Source: Streptomyces macrolidinus
Lineage (GTDB): Bacteria > Actinomycetota > Actinomycetes > Streptomycetales > Streptomycetaceae
Length of the DNA stretch: 64,000 nt
Assembly (NCBI RefSeq): GCF_023887685.1
Contig: NZ_JAMWMR010000006.1
Location: 186,001-250,000 of the forward strand
Direction of reading: 5' to 3'
In this document: positions 25,287 through 33,932 of the stretch, in pieces
How the letters are laid out: every line of letters begins with the position of its first letter
Numbering within the stretch: position 1 is the first letter of the stretch
Translations under genes and position numbers: made by a program
The notes under the pieces: generated by a model
What the model was told of the DNA's origin: nothing
Seen by the model: the letters and a program-made list of their open reading frames with translations, nothing else
Databases searched by the model: none

Positions 25287-26497
25287 CCGACCGTGTGGTG
25301 ATCGTGGGTGGCGGCATCGCGGGCGTCAGCACCGCCGCCGCCCTGCGCGCAGGAGGCTTCGAGGGCGATCTCTCCCTCGTCGACGCAGGCGAATTCCCCT
25401 ATGACCGCCCGCCGTTGTCGAAGGCCTTCCTGGCCGGGACCAAGGACCTCGGGCAGATCGCTCTCCAGACGTCCGACTGGTACGACGACCAGCGGGTCCG
25501 CCTGGTCAACCGGGCGGTCGTGACGGCCCTGCGGCCGAGCGACGGCGCCGTGGAGCTGGCGGACGGCCGGCTGCTGCCCGCCGACCGCGTCGTCCTCGCG
25601 ACCGGCGGCGGCGCCGCCCGGCCCCCGATCCCGGGAGCGGGCAGCGACCGCGTCCACGTCCTGCGCACCGCGGACGACGCCGACCGGCTGCGTCCGGCGC
25701 TCTTCCCCGGCGCCCGGCTGCTGGTCGTCGGCGCCGGACTGATCGGCGCCGAGGTCGCCGCCACCGCCGTACGCCTCGGCTGCGAGGTTGTCCTGGTCGA
25801 CCCGGTGGCCACCCCCCTCGCCGCCCCGCTCGGCCCGGAACTGGCCACCTGGCTGCACACCCTGCACACCCGGCACCGGGTCACGACCGCACAGGCCGCC
25901 GTGGAGTCCTTCACGGACCGCCCCGACGGCATCGAGGCACGCTTCACGGGCGACGCCACGCCACAGCTCTTCGACGCGGTGGTCCTCGGCGTCGGCATGG
26001 TGCCGCGCACCGAACTCGCCGAGCAGGCAGGGCTGGAGGTCGACCGGGGCATCGTCGTCGACACCCGGCAGGTCACCTCGAACCCGGCGGTGCTCGCCGT
26101 CGGCGACCCCGCGCGGACCCGCCACGAGGGCACCCTTCTGCCGCGCACCGAACACTGGGAAGCCGCGCAGCACGACGGCGCCCGCGCGGCGGCCACGGTC
26201 CTCGGCACCCCGCCCCCGGCCCCGACCGCCCCCTGGTTCTGGACCGACCGGCACGGACACCACATCGAAGGCGTGGGCAGCATGGCCGACGCCACGCGGA
26301 CGGTCCTCCGCGGCTCCCTGGACGACCCGTCCTTCGCGGTCTTCGGGCTGCGCGACGAACGGGTCGTCGCGGCGGCCTCCGTCGACGACCCGTCCGCCGT
26401 ACGGGCCGCCCGCCGGATGATCGACCGCCGCGTCACGGTCGACGCCGCCCGACTGGCCGACCCGGCCGTCAACCTGCGCACGCTGCTGCGCGGATGA
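25283..26497 (+). CDS. hcaD: Ferredoxin reductase of the ring dioxygenase
   Basis: A 404-residue FAD/NADH reductase: FAD site VVIVGGGIAGVSTAAALR, PYDRPPLSKAFL, NAD site LVVGAGLIGAEVAATA, second FAD contact VLAVGDPART and C-terminal WFWTDRHGHHIEGVG. It supplies electrons to the Rieske ferredoxin encoded just upstream. It is a paralogue of the reductase at 6421 but belongs to the dioxygenase rather than the P450. Confidence 0.93.
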   Translation: MTDRVVIVGGGIAGVSTAAALRAGGFEGDLSLVDAGEFPYDRPPLSKAFLAGTKDLGQIALQTSDWYDDQRVRLVNRAVVTALRPSDGAVELADGRLLPADRVVLATGGGAARPPIPGAGSDRVHVLRTADDADRLRPALFPGARLLVVGAGLIGAEVAATAVRLGCEVVLVDPVATPLAAPLGPELATWLHTLHTRHRVTTAQAAVESFTDRPDGIEARFTGDATPQLFDAVVLGVGMVPRTELAEQAGLEVDRGIVVDTRQVTSNPAVLAVGDPARTRHEGTLLPRTEHWEAAQHDGARAAATVLGTPPPAPTAPWFWTDRHGHHIEGVGSMADATRTVLRGSLDDPSFAVFGLRDERVVAAASVDDPSAVRAARRMIDRRVTVDAARLADPAVNLRTLLRG

Positions 26498-26565
26498 CGT
26501 GCCGGTGTGCCGTCCAGCGGCACACCCCGTAACGCCTCGCCCCGCAGAAGGGATCGAATGACACC

Positions 26566-27141
26566 GTGAGCACAGCCATCGAGCAGAACCGGTCACGCGC
26601 GGGGGCGCGCGCCGACCGTGACACGCACTTCGAGGTGGAGCAGTTCTACTACGAGGAGGCCGACCTCCTCGACGCCGGCCGCTACGCCGACTGGCTCGAC
26701 CTGCTCGCCGACGACCTCGACTACTGGATGCCGACCCGCACCAACCGGCTGCGCCGCCAGCAGTCCCTGTCCGTGGCCGCGCGGGGCGAGGCCGCCTTCT
26801 ACGACGAGAGCAAGGACAGCCTCGCCTGGCGCGTACGCCGGTTCGACTCGGGCATGGCCTGGGCCGAGGACCCGCCCTCGCGGACCCGGCACCTGGTGAC
26901 GAACGTGATGGTGCGGCATGTGGACCCCGCCGAGCACGACGGGTTCACCACCGACGACCTGTGGGTGCGCTCGGCGTTCCTGGTCTACCGCAACCGGCTG
27001 GAGCGCGAGGAGAACGTCTTCGCGGGCAGCCGTACCGACATCCTGCGCCGCGGCGGCGACCGCGGCCTCCAGGTGGCCCGCAGGACCATCCTCCTCGAGC
27101 AGAACATCCTCCAGGCGAAGAACATCTCGACGTTCTTCTGA
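26566..27141 (+). CDS. hcaF: Ring dioxygenase small (beta) subunit
   Basis: A 191-residue SnoaL-like beta subunit: EVEQFYYEEADLLDAGRYAD, WLDLLADDLDYWMP and NRLEREENVFAGSRTDILRR are family marks. Beta subunits are structural partners that shape the alpha3beta3 dioxygenase. It follows the reductase after 68 bp, starting with GTG. Its position after the reductase rather than next to the alpha subunit differs from E. coli hcaEFCBD. Confidence 0.92.
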   Translation: MSTAIEQNRSRAGARADRDTHFEVEQFYYEEADLLDAGRYADWLDLLADDLDYWMPTRTNRLRRQQSLSVAARGEAAFYDESKDSLAWRVRRFDSGMAWAEDPPSRTRHLVTNVMVRHVDPAEHDGFTTDDLWVRSAFLVYRNRLEREENVFAGSRTDILRRGGDRGLQVARRTILLEQNILQAKNISTFF

Positions 27142-27192
27142 CCACCGGTCCGCCTCGCGTCGTACCACCCCGCCACCTCGCTCCCCGCCGAC

Positions 27193-27244
27193 CTCCTGCC
27201 GATCTCTCCTGCAGACTCCTGCCGATCTCTCCTGCCGATCTCCT
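27193..27244 (+). repeat. Short tandem repeats in the hcaF-mhpC gap
   Basis: Three copies of CTCCTGCCGATCT with one shorter variant (ctcctgcaga) fill most of the 118-bp gap before mhpC. The repeat ends about 15 bp before the GTG start of the hydrolase; it is non-coding and its role is unknown. Confidence 0.6.
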
Positions 27245-27259
27245 TGTGAGGGACATCCC

Positions 27260-28117
27260 GTGACCGACCTCGACCTCAAGCACCACCGCGTGCCCACCTC
27301 GCTGGGTGACATCGCCGTGGCCGAAACCGGCGAAGGGCCCGTGCTGGTGATGCTGCACGGCGGTGGCCCCGGTGCCTCCGGTGCTGCCAACTACCACCAG
27401 AACCTCCCCGCCCTGGCCCGGCACTTCCGTGTCGTCCTGCCGGACCAGCCCGGCTTCGGCGACAGCTACCGCCCGAGCGAGGAGGAGCTGGAGCAGCGGT
27501 CGATCACCGAGATCACCGTGGACGCCCTCTACCAGGCCCTCGACGCCCTCGGTATCGACACCTTCCATCTGCTGGGCAACAGCCTCGGTGGCGCCGCAGC
27601 CCTCGCCATGGCCCAGCAGCGCCCGGAGCGGGTGACCCGCTTGGTGCTGATGGCCCCCGGCGGCGGCTGGCTGCCCTTCGGCCCCACGCCCACCGAGGGC
27701 CAGAAGGAGATGTTCCGCTACTACAACGGCGGCGGCCCCAGCGAGAAGAAGATGGCCGCGTTCATCCGCACCATGGTCTTCGACCACCGCCAGTTCGGCG
27801 AGGACGTCGTACGCGCCCGCTACGAGGCCTCCCTCGACGAGAGCCACATCGCCTTCTACCACCGCTACAACGCGGCGTTCGCCCGGCGCGGCGGCATGGA
27901 CCCGCTCTGGCGTGAGCTGCATCGCATCACCGCGCCCACCCTTCTGCTGTGGGGGCGTGACGACCGTACGATCACCCTTGACGGCGCGCAGCTCATGCTC
28001 AAGAACATCCGGGACGTGCAACTGCACGTGTTCGGGCGCTGCGGCCACTGGGTGCAGCTCGAGCGGCAGCGCGAGTTCGACGAACTGGTCACCGGATTCC
28101 TCAGGGAGCAGGCATGA
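27260..28117 (+). CDS. mhpC: 2-hydroxy-6-oxonona-2,4-dienedioate hydrolase (alpha/beta hydrolase)
   Basis: A 285-residue carbon-carbon bond hydrolase. The oxyanion loop LHGGGPGASGAANY, nucleophile Ser in LLGNSLGGAAALAMA, Asp in LLWGRDDRTI and His in GRCGHWVQLER are the MhpC/BphD set. It splits the meta-cleavage product made by MhpB into 2-hydroxypenta-2,4-dienoate and succinate (or fumarate for cinnamate). GTG 27260 has GAGG upstream. It overlaps the next gene by ATGA. Confidence 0.94.
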   Translation: MTDLDLKHHRVPTSLGDIAVAETGEGPVLVMLHGGGPGASGAANYHQNLPALARHFRVVLPDQPGFGDSYRPSEEELEQRSITEITVDALYQALDALGIDTFHLLGNSLGGAAALAMAQQRPERVTRLVLMAPGGGWLPFGPTPTEGQKEMFRYYNGGGPSEKKMAAFIRTMVFDHRQFGEDVVRARYEASLDESHIAFYHRYNAAFARRGGMDPLWRELHRITAPTLLLWGRDDRTITLDGAQLMLKNIRDVQLHVFGRCGHWVQLERQREFDELVTGFLREQA

Positions 28118-28950
28118 GCGGCGGCTGGCTCGAGGGGAACGCGACCCTGATCACCGGCGGCGGGTCCGGCATCGGCCGCGCCGTCGCCGAACGCTTCCTC
28201 GCCGAGGGAGCCTCCGTCACGATCCTCGGCCGGGACAAGGACCGGCTGGAGGAGGTCGTGCGCTCGGTGGCCGACCCGTCCCGCGTCCACACGGTCACGG
28301 CCGACGTGCGGGACGGCGCGGCTCTCGCCGCCGCCGTCGCCGAGACCGTCGAGCGCTTCGGCAAGCTGGACACCCTCGTCGCCAACGCCGGGGTGTGGGA
28401 CTACCAGCGCCAGCTCACCCGGCTCAGCCCCGAGGAGGTGGACACCGCCTTCGACGAGATCTTCTCCGTCAACGTCAAGGGGTATCTGCTGGCCGCCCAG
28501 GCGGCCTGGCGCGAGCTGGTGAAGACGCGCGGCAGCATCGTCATGACGCTGTCCAACGCCTCCTTCTACGTCAACGGCGGCGGCCCCCTCTACACGGCGA
28601 GCAAGCACGCCTGCCTGGGCCTGATGCGCGAACTGGCCTACGAACTCGCCCCCAAGGTCCGGGTCAACGGCGTGGCCTGCGGCGGCATGAACACCGATCT
28701 GCGCGGGCCCGAGTCCCTCGCCCTGGCCGGTCGTTCGATCTCGGCGTCCTTCGCGAAGAAGGGCCCGGACACCCCGCCGCCGCCCATCCCGCTGCACGAC
28801 TCCAGCACGGAACCGCGTGACTTCACCGGCCCGTACGTGCTGCTCGCCTCCCGCGCCCAAAGTGGTCCCATCACCGGACATGCGATCTCCGTCGACGGCG
28901 GCATCGGCGTACGCGGATTCGCGCGTGCGGCCGGCGGCGACGACCTCTGA
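28114..28950 (+). CDS. hcaB: cis-dihydrodiol dehydrogenase (SDR)
   Basis: A 278-residue short-chain dehydrogenase with the cofactor loop ITGGGSGIGRAVAERF, the NAG motif in TLVANAGVWDYQ and the catalytic Tyr/Lys in PLYTASKHACLGLMREL. SDRs next to Rieske dioxygenases rearomatise the cis-dihydrodiol to a catechol using NAD+. The end (GHAISVDGGIGVRGF) is typical. It is coupled to mhpC. Confidence 0.92.
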   Translation: MSGGWLEGNATLITGGGSGIGRAVAERFLAEGASVTILGRDKDRLEEVVRSVADPSRVHTVTADVRDGAALAAAVAETVERFGKLDTLVANAGVWDYQRQLTRLSPEEVDTAFDEIFSVNVKGYLLAAQAAWRELVKTRGSIVMTLSNASFYVNGGGPLYTASKHACLGLMRELAYELAPKVRVNGVACGGMNTDLRGPESLALAGRSISASFAKKGPDTPPPPIPLHDSSTEPRDFTGPYVLLASRAQSGPITGHAISVDGGIGVRGFARAAGGDDL

Positions 28951-28970
28951 TGCTCGATGAGGAGCCGACC

Positions 28971-30554
28971 GTGACTACGCCCCACCCGCTCAACTCCGGC
29001 CTGAGAGTCGACCTCAACCCGGCCGCCGCGATCGCGCGCAACGCCCGCCACCAGGGCGACACCGTCGCCGTCCGCTACGAGGGCGGCGACCTCACCTACG
29101 CCCGGCTCGACGACCGGTCGGCCCGGCTGGCGACCGTCCTGGCCCAGGGCGGCGTCGCCGACGGCGACCGGGTCGCCTACCTCGGCCTCAACAGCGGCGC
29201 CTTCCTGGTGACCATGCTGGCGGCCTTCCGGCTCGGCGCCGTGTTCGTCCCGGTCAACTACCGGCTGGCCGAACCGGAGCTGGAGCGCGTGCTGCACGGC
29301 AGCGGTGCCACGGTCGTGGTCTGCGAGGAAGGGCACCGCGAGAGCGTCGAGCGCGTGCGCGAGCGGACCCACCTGACCCGCTTCCTCCTCGTGGACGACG
29401 ACCCGGAGGCACCGACGCCGGGCGCGGCGGGCTGGGAGCCCTGGTCCCCGCTGCTGGAGACCGCCCTGCCCACCCCCGCCCTGGCCGTCAAGCACGCCGA
29501 CGACGCGGCGATCCTGATGTTCACCTCGGGCACCACCGGCGCGCCCAAGGGGGTCGTACTGACCCACGGCAACGCCTGGTGGAACGCCGTCAACGTCGAA
29601 CTGCGGCTGGACACCCGCCGCGGCGACGTCACCTACGCCGCCGCCCCGCTCTTCCACATCGGGGCCCTGAACAGCTTCGTGTTGCGCACCCTGGTGCGCG
29701 GCGGCACGGTGGTGGTGCGCCGCGCCTTCGACCCGCAGACCTGTCTGGACGACGTGGTCACCCACCGGGTGAACTCGATGTTCGGCGTGCCCCAGATGTT
29801 CGGCGCCCTGGCCCGCGTGCCCGGTGTCTTCGAGCAGGACCTGAGCCATCTGCGGGCCGTCGTGGTCGCGGGCGCCCCCGTGCCGCCCTCGCTGATAGAG
29901 CAGTACGCGGCCCACGGCGTGCTCCTCCAGCAGGCGTGGGGACTGACCGAGACCGCCCCCTTCGCCACCCATCTGCCGGCCGAGCGCACCCTGGACAAGA
30001 TCGGCTCCGCGGGCATCCCGATGCCCTTCACCGAGGTCCGCGTCGTCGACACGGTCACCCAGGAGCCGCTGAAGCCCGGCGAGCCCGGCGAGATCGTCGT
30101 CCGCGGCCCCAACGTCACCGCCGGGTACTGGAACAACCCGGAGGCGACGCGCGCGGCCTTCGACGACGAGGGATGGTTCCACTCCGGCGACATCGGCCAC
30201 CTCGACGAGGACGGCTTCCTGTACATCGTGGACCGCCTCAAGGACATGATCATCAGCGGTGGTGAGAACGTCTACCCGGCCGAGGTGGAGCGCGTCCTGG
30301 CCGCCATGCCGGGCGTGCACGACGTCGCCGTCGTCGGGGTCCCCGACGAGCAGTGGGGCGAGACCGTGGCCGCCGTGGTGACCGTGGCGGACCCCGAGGC
30401 GATCACCCTGGAGGACATCCGGGCCTACGCCGCCGGGCAGTTGGCCCGGTACAAGCTGCCGCGCCGCCTCACGCTCGTCCCCGCCCTCCCGCGCAACACC
30501 TCCGGGAAGCTGGACAAGACCGTCATCCGGCGCATGGCAGAAGAGGAGGGCTGA
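28971..30554 (+). CDS. Acyl-CoA synthetase (AMP-forming), aromatic/phenylpropanoid-type
   Basis: A 527-residue ANL-superfamily ligase with the P-loop-like ILMFTSGTTGAPKGVVLTH, the A5 motif QQAWGLTETAPF, and the hinge region GDIGHLDEDGFLYIVDRLKD with catalytic Lys in TSGKLDKTV. GTG 28971 has GAGGAG six bases before it; ATG 28950, overlapping the previous stop, is an alternative. It activates a carboxylic acid to its CoA thioester. A CoA ligase is not needed in the classical Hca/Mhp route, so it may start a CoA-dependent branch or shorten phenylpropanoid side chains. Confidence 0.9.
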   Translation: MTTPHPLNSGLRVDLNPAAAIARNARHQGDTVAVRYEGGDLTYARLDDRSARLATVLAQGGVADGDRVAYLGLNSGAFLVTMLAAFRLGAVFVPVNYRLAEPELERVLHGSGATVVVCEEGHRESVERVRERTHLTRFLLVDDDPEAPTPGAAGWEPWSPLLETALPTPALAVKHADDAAILMFTSGTTGAPKGVVLTHGNAWWNAVNVELRLDTRRGDVTYAAAPLFHIGALNSFVLRTLVRGGTVVVRRAFDPQTCLDDVVTHRVNSMFGVPQMFGALARVPGVFEQDLSHLRAVVVAGAPVPPSLIEQYAAHGVLLQQAWGLTETAPFATHLPAERTLDKIGSAGIPMPFTEVRVVDTVTQEPLKPGEPGEIVVRGPNVTAGYWNNPEATRAAFDDEGWFHSGDIGHLDEDGFLYIVDRLKDMIISGGENVYPAEVERVLAAMPGVHDVAVVGVPDEQWGETVAAVVTVADPEAITLEDIRAYAAGQLARYKLPRRLTLVPALPRNTSGKLDKTVIRRMAEEEG

Positions 30555-30555
30555 G

Positions 30556-31023
30556 GTGTTCGCGGTCCCCGCCCTGCCCGCACTTCCCGTCCCGGCCGCC
30601 CGCACGGCCACGGTGGAGTCATGGACGCGCTTCACGGGCCGGCTGCGCCTGTCCGGGCCGGGCGGCGACGTCGTTGGTGTCCAGGTGGAACGCTGCGCGG
30701 CCGGGCGGCTCCGGGACGCGTACCCGGCCGGAGCCCGCGACCTGGAGGTGCGGATCGACGGCGGCTGCCCGGACGGCGACGCGCGGGCCGTGCTGCTCCG
30801 GAGCCTGGTGGACGCGGTCGGCGCGGCGGATCCGCACTGCCGCAGAGTCGTCCACGCTGTCGAGGAGGGCGACCACGACGGCCTCGCGGCGGCGGTGCGC
30901 GCCGGGTTCCGCCATGTCGTCGACGTGGACCTCGGGCAGCAGCAGCAGCTCAGCCTGCTGGTGGCCGAGCCGGACTGGGTCACCGCCACCGACATGGACC
31001 TGGAGCACGTCCCCGGTAGCTGA
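30556..31023 (+). CDS. Small protein of unknown function, possibly GNAT-like
   Basis: A 155-residue protein starting 1 bp after the CoA ligase stop, so co-transcribed. The central part (ALVDAVGAADPHCRRVVHAV in outline and AAVRAGFRHVVDVDL) has the strand-helix pattern of an N-acetyltransferase fold, where 'AGF' often ends motif B, but the acetyl-CoA loop is not clear. It may be a degenerate or short acetyltransferase. A terminator follows. Confidence 0.6.
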   Translation: MFAVPALPALPVPAARTATVESWTRFTGRLRLSGPGGDVVGVQVERCAAGRLRDAYPAGARDLEVRIDGGCPDGDARAVLLRSLVDAVGAADPHCRRVVHAVEEGDHDGLAAAVRAGFRHVVDVDLGQQQQLSLLVAEPDWVTATDMDLEHVPGS

Positions 31024-31037
31024 GCCCGTACACACCC

Positions 31038-31082
31038 CGCCGTACCCCTGCGGACACGCGCAGAGTCCACAGGGGTACGGCG
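31038..31082. terminator. Terminator at the end of the hca operon
   Basis: Perfect 13-bp arms cgccgtacccctg and caggggtacggcg with a 19-base loop that can itself pair (ggac/gtcc). It lies between the operon end (31023) and the converging secreted-protein gene (31104). Confidence 0.75.
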
Positions 31083-31103
31083 CGGCTGCCTGCCCCCGGC
31101 TGC

Positions 31104-31490
31104 CTACTGCGGCCGGAAGGACCGGATCTGGTAGTTGCCCTGGAGGTTGCCGCCGTGGCCGGCCGGGGTGGAGCCGACGCGGTGGTTGTAGTTGGTGCCC
31201 GTGTAGTACTGGACCCGGTGCCCGGTTCCGTTCCACAGCGAGCGGACGTTCCTGTTGCTCCGGATGAAGGAGCAGTCGTCGGCGGTGTTCGCCTTGCTGG
31301 CCTGCCGCCACTGACAGCGGGCCCCTCCGCCGTTGTAGTCGCTGTAGATGCAGAAGTACCCCGGGGTGCAACTGAAGGCGGCCCGGTGGACCGTGGGCGC
31401 GGGCGTCGCGGCCGACGCCGCGACGGGGACGCCCCCGAAGGCGGCGGCCAGCGCGACAGCGGCGAGGGTGAACGAGCGGAATCGGCGCAT
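31104..31490 (-). CDS. Secreted peptidase inhibitor family I36-like protein
   Basis: A 128-residue secreted protein. A signal peptide (RSFTLAAVALAAAFGGVPVAA, two parts) ends at ASAA near residue 28. The mature part has four Cys residues and the beta/gamma-crystallin-like pattern CTPGYFCIYSDYNGGG and LWNGTGHRVQYYTG seen in the Streptomyces metalloprotease-inhibitor family I36. It is probably exported by Sec and folded with disulfides. It is unrelated to its neighbours. Confidence 0.85.
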   Translation of the reverse strand: MRRFRSFTLAAVALAAAFGGVPVAASAATPAPTVHRAAFSCTPGYFCIYSDYNGGGARCQWRQASKANTADDCSFIRSNRNVRSLWNGTGHRVQYYTGTNYNHRVGSTPAGHGGNLQGNYQIRSFRPQ

Positions 31491-31675
31491 GCCATGGACT
31501 CCTTCTCCTCCCCGGACGTCCCGGGCGGCCGTGCCACGCGGGACAGGGGAGGTTCAGCGGGATCGTCTGCTCACGAGGACGCCACAGCGGCGGAACCGCG
31601 AGCAAGGACAAGGCCGGTAAACCGCCCTTTAAGGGGAAAGGGAGGCGAAGTCGGGGCGCGGTGTCGTACGAGGGT

Positions 31676-31717
31676 CGGTACGGAGGCGCGGGCACGCGCG
31701 CCCGCGCCTCCGTACCG
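31676..31717 (-). terminator. Strong hairpin terminator
   Basis: A perfect 18-bp stem (31676-31693 with 31700-31717; arm begins cggtacggaggcgcgg) with a 6-base loop acgcgc, 24 bp past the stop of the leftward gene at 31742. The remaining 31491-31675 region upstream of the I36 gene shows no other clear signal. Confidence 0.8.
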
Positions 31718-31741
31718 GGACGCGCAGCCGCGCCCCGGAGA

Positions 31742-32842
31742 TCACGCGCCGGCGCTGCTGGTGGCGCCGTCCTGCGAGGTCGCGGACTTGGAGCCGAGCG
31801 CGCCCTTGGCCGCGTTGATCACCGTGTCACGCTGCCGGTGGTGCCGCTCGTACTCCAGTACCTGCCGCACCACACGGTCGGAGACGTTGCGCAGATGCGT
31901 CTTGACCCGCTCCGGCCCCATCGCGTCGTATCCGGCCCAGGGCTCGTCCTCGCGAAGGTGCCTGATGGCCTGCAGCACTCCGGCACGGCCCGCGTGGGAG
32001 CGTTCGTAGCCCTCGATCACCGTCAGCTCGGTCTGGGACAGGCCGCGCAGCCGCTGCTGGATCTCCGTGAGGCCGAGCTGGCCGAAGCCGGGGATGGGCA
32101 GATCCCTGTCACGGGCGCGCTCTGCCAAGCGGGTGACGTCGGGTACGTCGCGCAGGGCGCCCTCGGCCTGGTGGCGCGCGCGTCCGGTGCCTCTGCGGAA
32201 GGCGGACCGCAGCCGGGCCATGGCCACCCGCACCCTGCGCCTGACCAGGTACAGCAGCCTGCGGCGGTCGGTGGCTCCGGGCCGCGGGGAGCGGTGGCCG
32301 TCGGTGGCCGTCGCCACGGCCATGGCCCGCCGCGCGAGATCCTCCTCAAGGGTCTCCAGCATCTGCTCGTCCTGGCGGCACAGCACGGACAGCAGCTCGG
32401 CGGTCTCCCGGTCGTGGAACTGTTCCGCGATGTTCTTGCCCACCTGACAGGTGGCCAGCGCACGAGCCGCGGCGGCGTACGCCTCCTCGGTGTTCTTCAG
32501 CAGTCGGCGCTCGTCGGCGGGCCGACGGCCGTGCGCCGTCTCCGTCACGACCGCCGCCCCCGCTCTCAGGGGCAGCACGGCCGCCCGCACGGCACCGCGG
32601 GTCATGGACCGCGTCAACCGCGCGGCGGCGGAGAACAGTCCGCGGGCCGGGCGTATCTCGCGGACCCGGTCCTCGATCCGTTCGAGGTGGTCCCGGGCCT
32701 CGGCCACCTGGCGTTCCAGCCGTTGCCGCCGGATGCCCGGCGGGGTGATGGTCGCATCCGTCCGGAAGCGGTCGACGACCGCCGCGTGGGCCTCACGGGC
32801 GTCCTCCAACGCCGGTATCAGGACATCCGTCATCGCTGCCAT
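31742..32842 (-). CDS. Helical protein of unknown function
   Basis: A 366-residue Arg/Ala-rich protein that is predicted by eye to be almost wholly helical, with heptad-like stretches (RLERQVAEARDHLERIEDRV, MLETLEEDLARRAM) and a weak hydrophobic patch near residues 105-125. ATG 32842 has AGGAG six bases upstream; upstream in-frame starts lack one. I do not recognise the family. The C-terminal third (LGLTEIQQRLRGLSQTELTV, YERSHAGR) reads like a conserved helical hairpin domain. No operon partner; its own terminator follows. Confidence 0.65.
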   Translation of the reverse strand: MAAMTDVLIPALEDAREAHAAVVDRFRTDATITPPGIRRQRLERQVAEARDHLERIEDRVREIRPARGLFSAAARLTRSMTRGAVRAAVLPLRAGAAVVTETAHGRRPADERRLLKNTEEAYAAAARALATCQVGKNIAEQFHDRETAELLSVLCRQDEQMLETLEEDLARRAMAVATATDGHRSPRPGATDRRRLLYLVRRRVRVAMARLRSAFRRGTGRARHQAEGALRDVPDVTRLAERARDRDLPIPGFGQLGLTEIQQRLRGLSQTELTVIEGYERSHAGRAGVLQAIRHLREDEPWAGYDAMGPERVKTHLRNVSDRVVRQVLEYERHHRQRDTVINAAKGALGSKSATSQDGATSSAGA

Positions 32843-33154
32843 GAGCTGCTCCTGGTGGGTCGGGTACGGCACCGCGGCCATGGACGAGGAAGGGTGGGCC
32901 CGCCGTCCCTCGCCCGTGGCCGGGTGACCGAACCCATCCTGCGGAACGTTCCGGAAGATCGCCCGGCGAGCCGACCGCTCCCCGGCCCGTCCACGCAGGT
33001 GGCGCGGCAGCGGGTGACAGGAGGCCACCGCTGCTGATCGAGTGGTGAATCCCTGGGGTCCGGGTGGATTCTGGTCCTAGTCATCCACCGACCGGCGCGG
33101 CGCACAGCGGCTCCGCCCCGGCGGTGGTGCTCCTTCCCTCCCCCGGGGGGCGAC

Positions 33155-33370
33155 GTGAAAGTCGAACTGATCCAACGCGCCGCCGACGTGCTGGTCGACG
33201 TCCCGGACGACGTGCACGAGGAGATCATCAAGCTCATCGACGCGGTGGCCGAGGACCCGGAGGCCCAGATACCGGCGGATCTGGCCGCGGCCTTCGGCGA
33301 GTGGTGCTGGCTCGTGTACATCATTCACGAGGACGTGATCGAGGTACTGGACGTCGGCTGCGCGCGGTGA
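33155..33370 (+). CDS. Small RelE/ParE-like protein, orphan
   Basis: A 71-residue protein from GTG 33155 with a GGGGGG-type ribosome site. The C-terminal pattern WLVYIIHEDVIEVLDVGCAR resembles the last strands of RelE/ParE toxins, and the N-terminal helix (VHEEIIKLIDAVAEDPEAQI) also fits. It lacks the Arg/Lys-rich loops of an active RelE and there is no antitoxin gene beside it, so it may be inactive or have another role. Confidence 0.55.
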   Translation: MKVELIQRAADVLVDVPDDVHEEIIKLIDAVAEDPEAQIPADLAAAFGEWCWLVYIIHEDVIEVLDVGCAR

Positions 33371-33410
33371 CGCCGGGACCGAGCCGCCTTCCGTGCGCCC
33401 CCGTCGCGGC

Positions 33411-33857
33411 TCACTCCAACTCGCGTGCTCCGTCCCCGGCCGGTTCCTCCTCGGGTACGGGGAGCGGCTGCCGCCACGGCGTGGAGGTGTCGATCAGCGG
33501 CGCGGTCCCGCGGATCGCCCGCGCCGCGGCCTCCGCGCGCGGGCCCGTCCGTACGGAGACGGCGAGGGCACGGAAGGGTGCGGGAGGCCGGGTTTCGACG
33601 TACACCACGGGCCTGCCGGACCGCACCGCCACGAAGTCCTGCCCGCCTTGATGCACACGCGTACCGACGCTCAGGGCACCGGGCAGCCACACGCCTCGCC
33701 CGGGGTCGCCGCGCAGCGCACGCCACCAGTCGGGTTCCACGACCACCCGGCACACCGCCGTCAGCGGCACGCGCACACCGAAGCGACGCGCCGCCGCCTT
33801 CTCCCACCACGACAGGCGGACGACCACGTCCTCACCCTTGACGAACATCCGTGCCAT
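33411..33857 (-). CDS. Unknown protein at the border of the CIS locus
   Basis: A 148-residue protein from ATG 33857 (GGAG seven bases upstream). It begins MARMFVKGEDVVVRLSWWEK and is strand-rich with an RVVVEP...VYVETRPP core reminiscent of a small beta-barrel or PH-like domain; the tail is Pro/Glu-rich. I do not recognise it. It is transcribed in the same direction as the CIS structural operon but ahead of the next gene's start by a separate promoter or as its distal member (75 bp from 33933). Confidence 0.6.
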   Translation of the reverse strand: MARMFVKGEDVVVRLSWWEKAAARRFGVRVPLTAVCRVVVEPDWWRALRGDPGRGVWLPGALSVGTRVHQGGQDFVAVRSGRPVVYVETRPPAPFRALAVSVRTGPRAEAAARAIRGTAPLIDTSTPWRQPLPVPEEEPAGDGARELE

Positions 33858-33932
33858 CGATCGGCTCCGCTCCTCCCTGCCATCCTCACTCAGGGAGGCG
33901 TCTCCGGCGCCCGCGTACATCAGCGCCCGCTG

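Noticed and set aside
23605..27141. Aniline dioxygenase assignment for the Rieske genes
   Set aside because: The neighbouring MhpB, MhpC and dihydrodiol dehydrogenase fit phenylpropionate; the ligase and amidotransferase that would suggest aniline lie in a separate, differently regulated cluster.
27193..27244. CRISPR-like repeats
   Set aside because: Units of 13 bp are contiguous, with no spacers and no cas genes; a simple tandem repeat.
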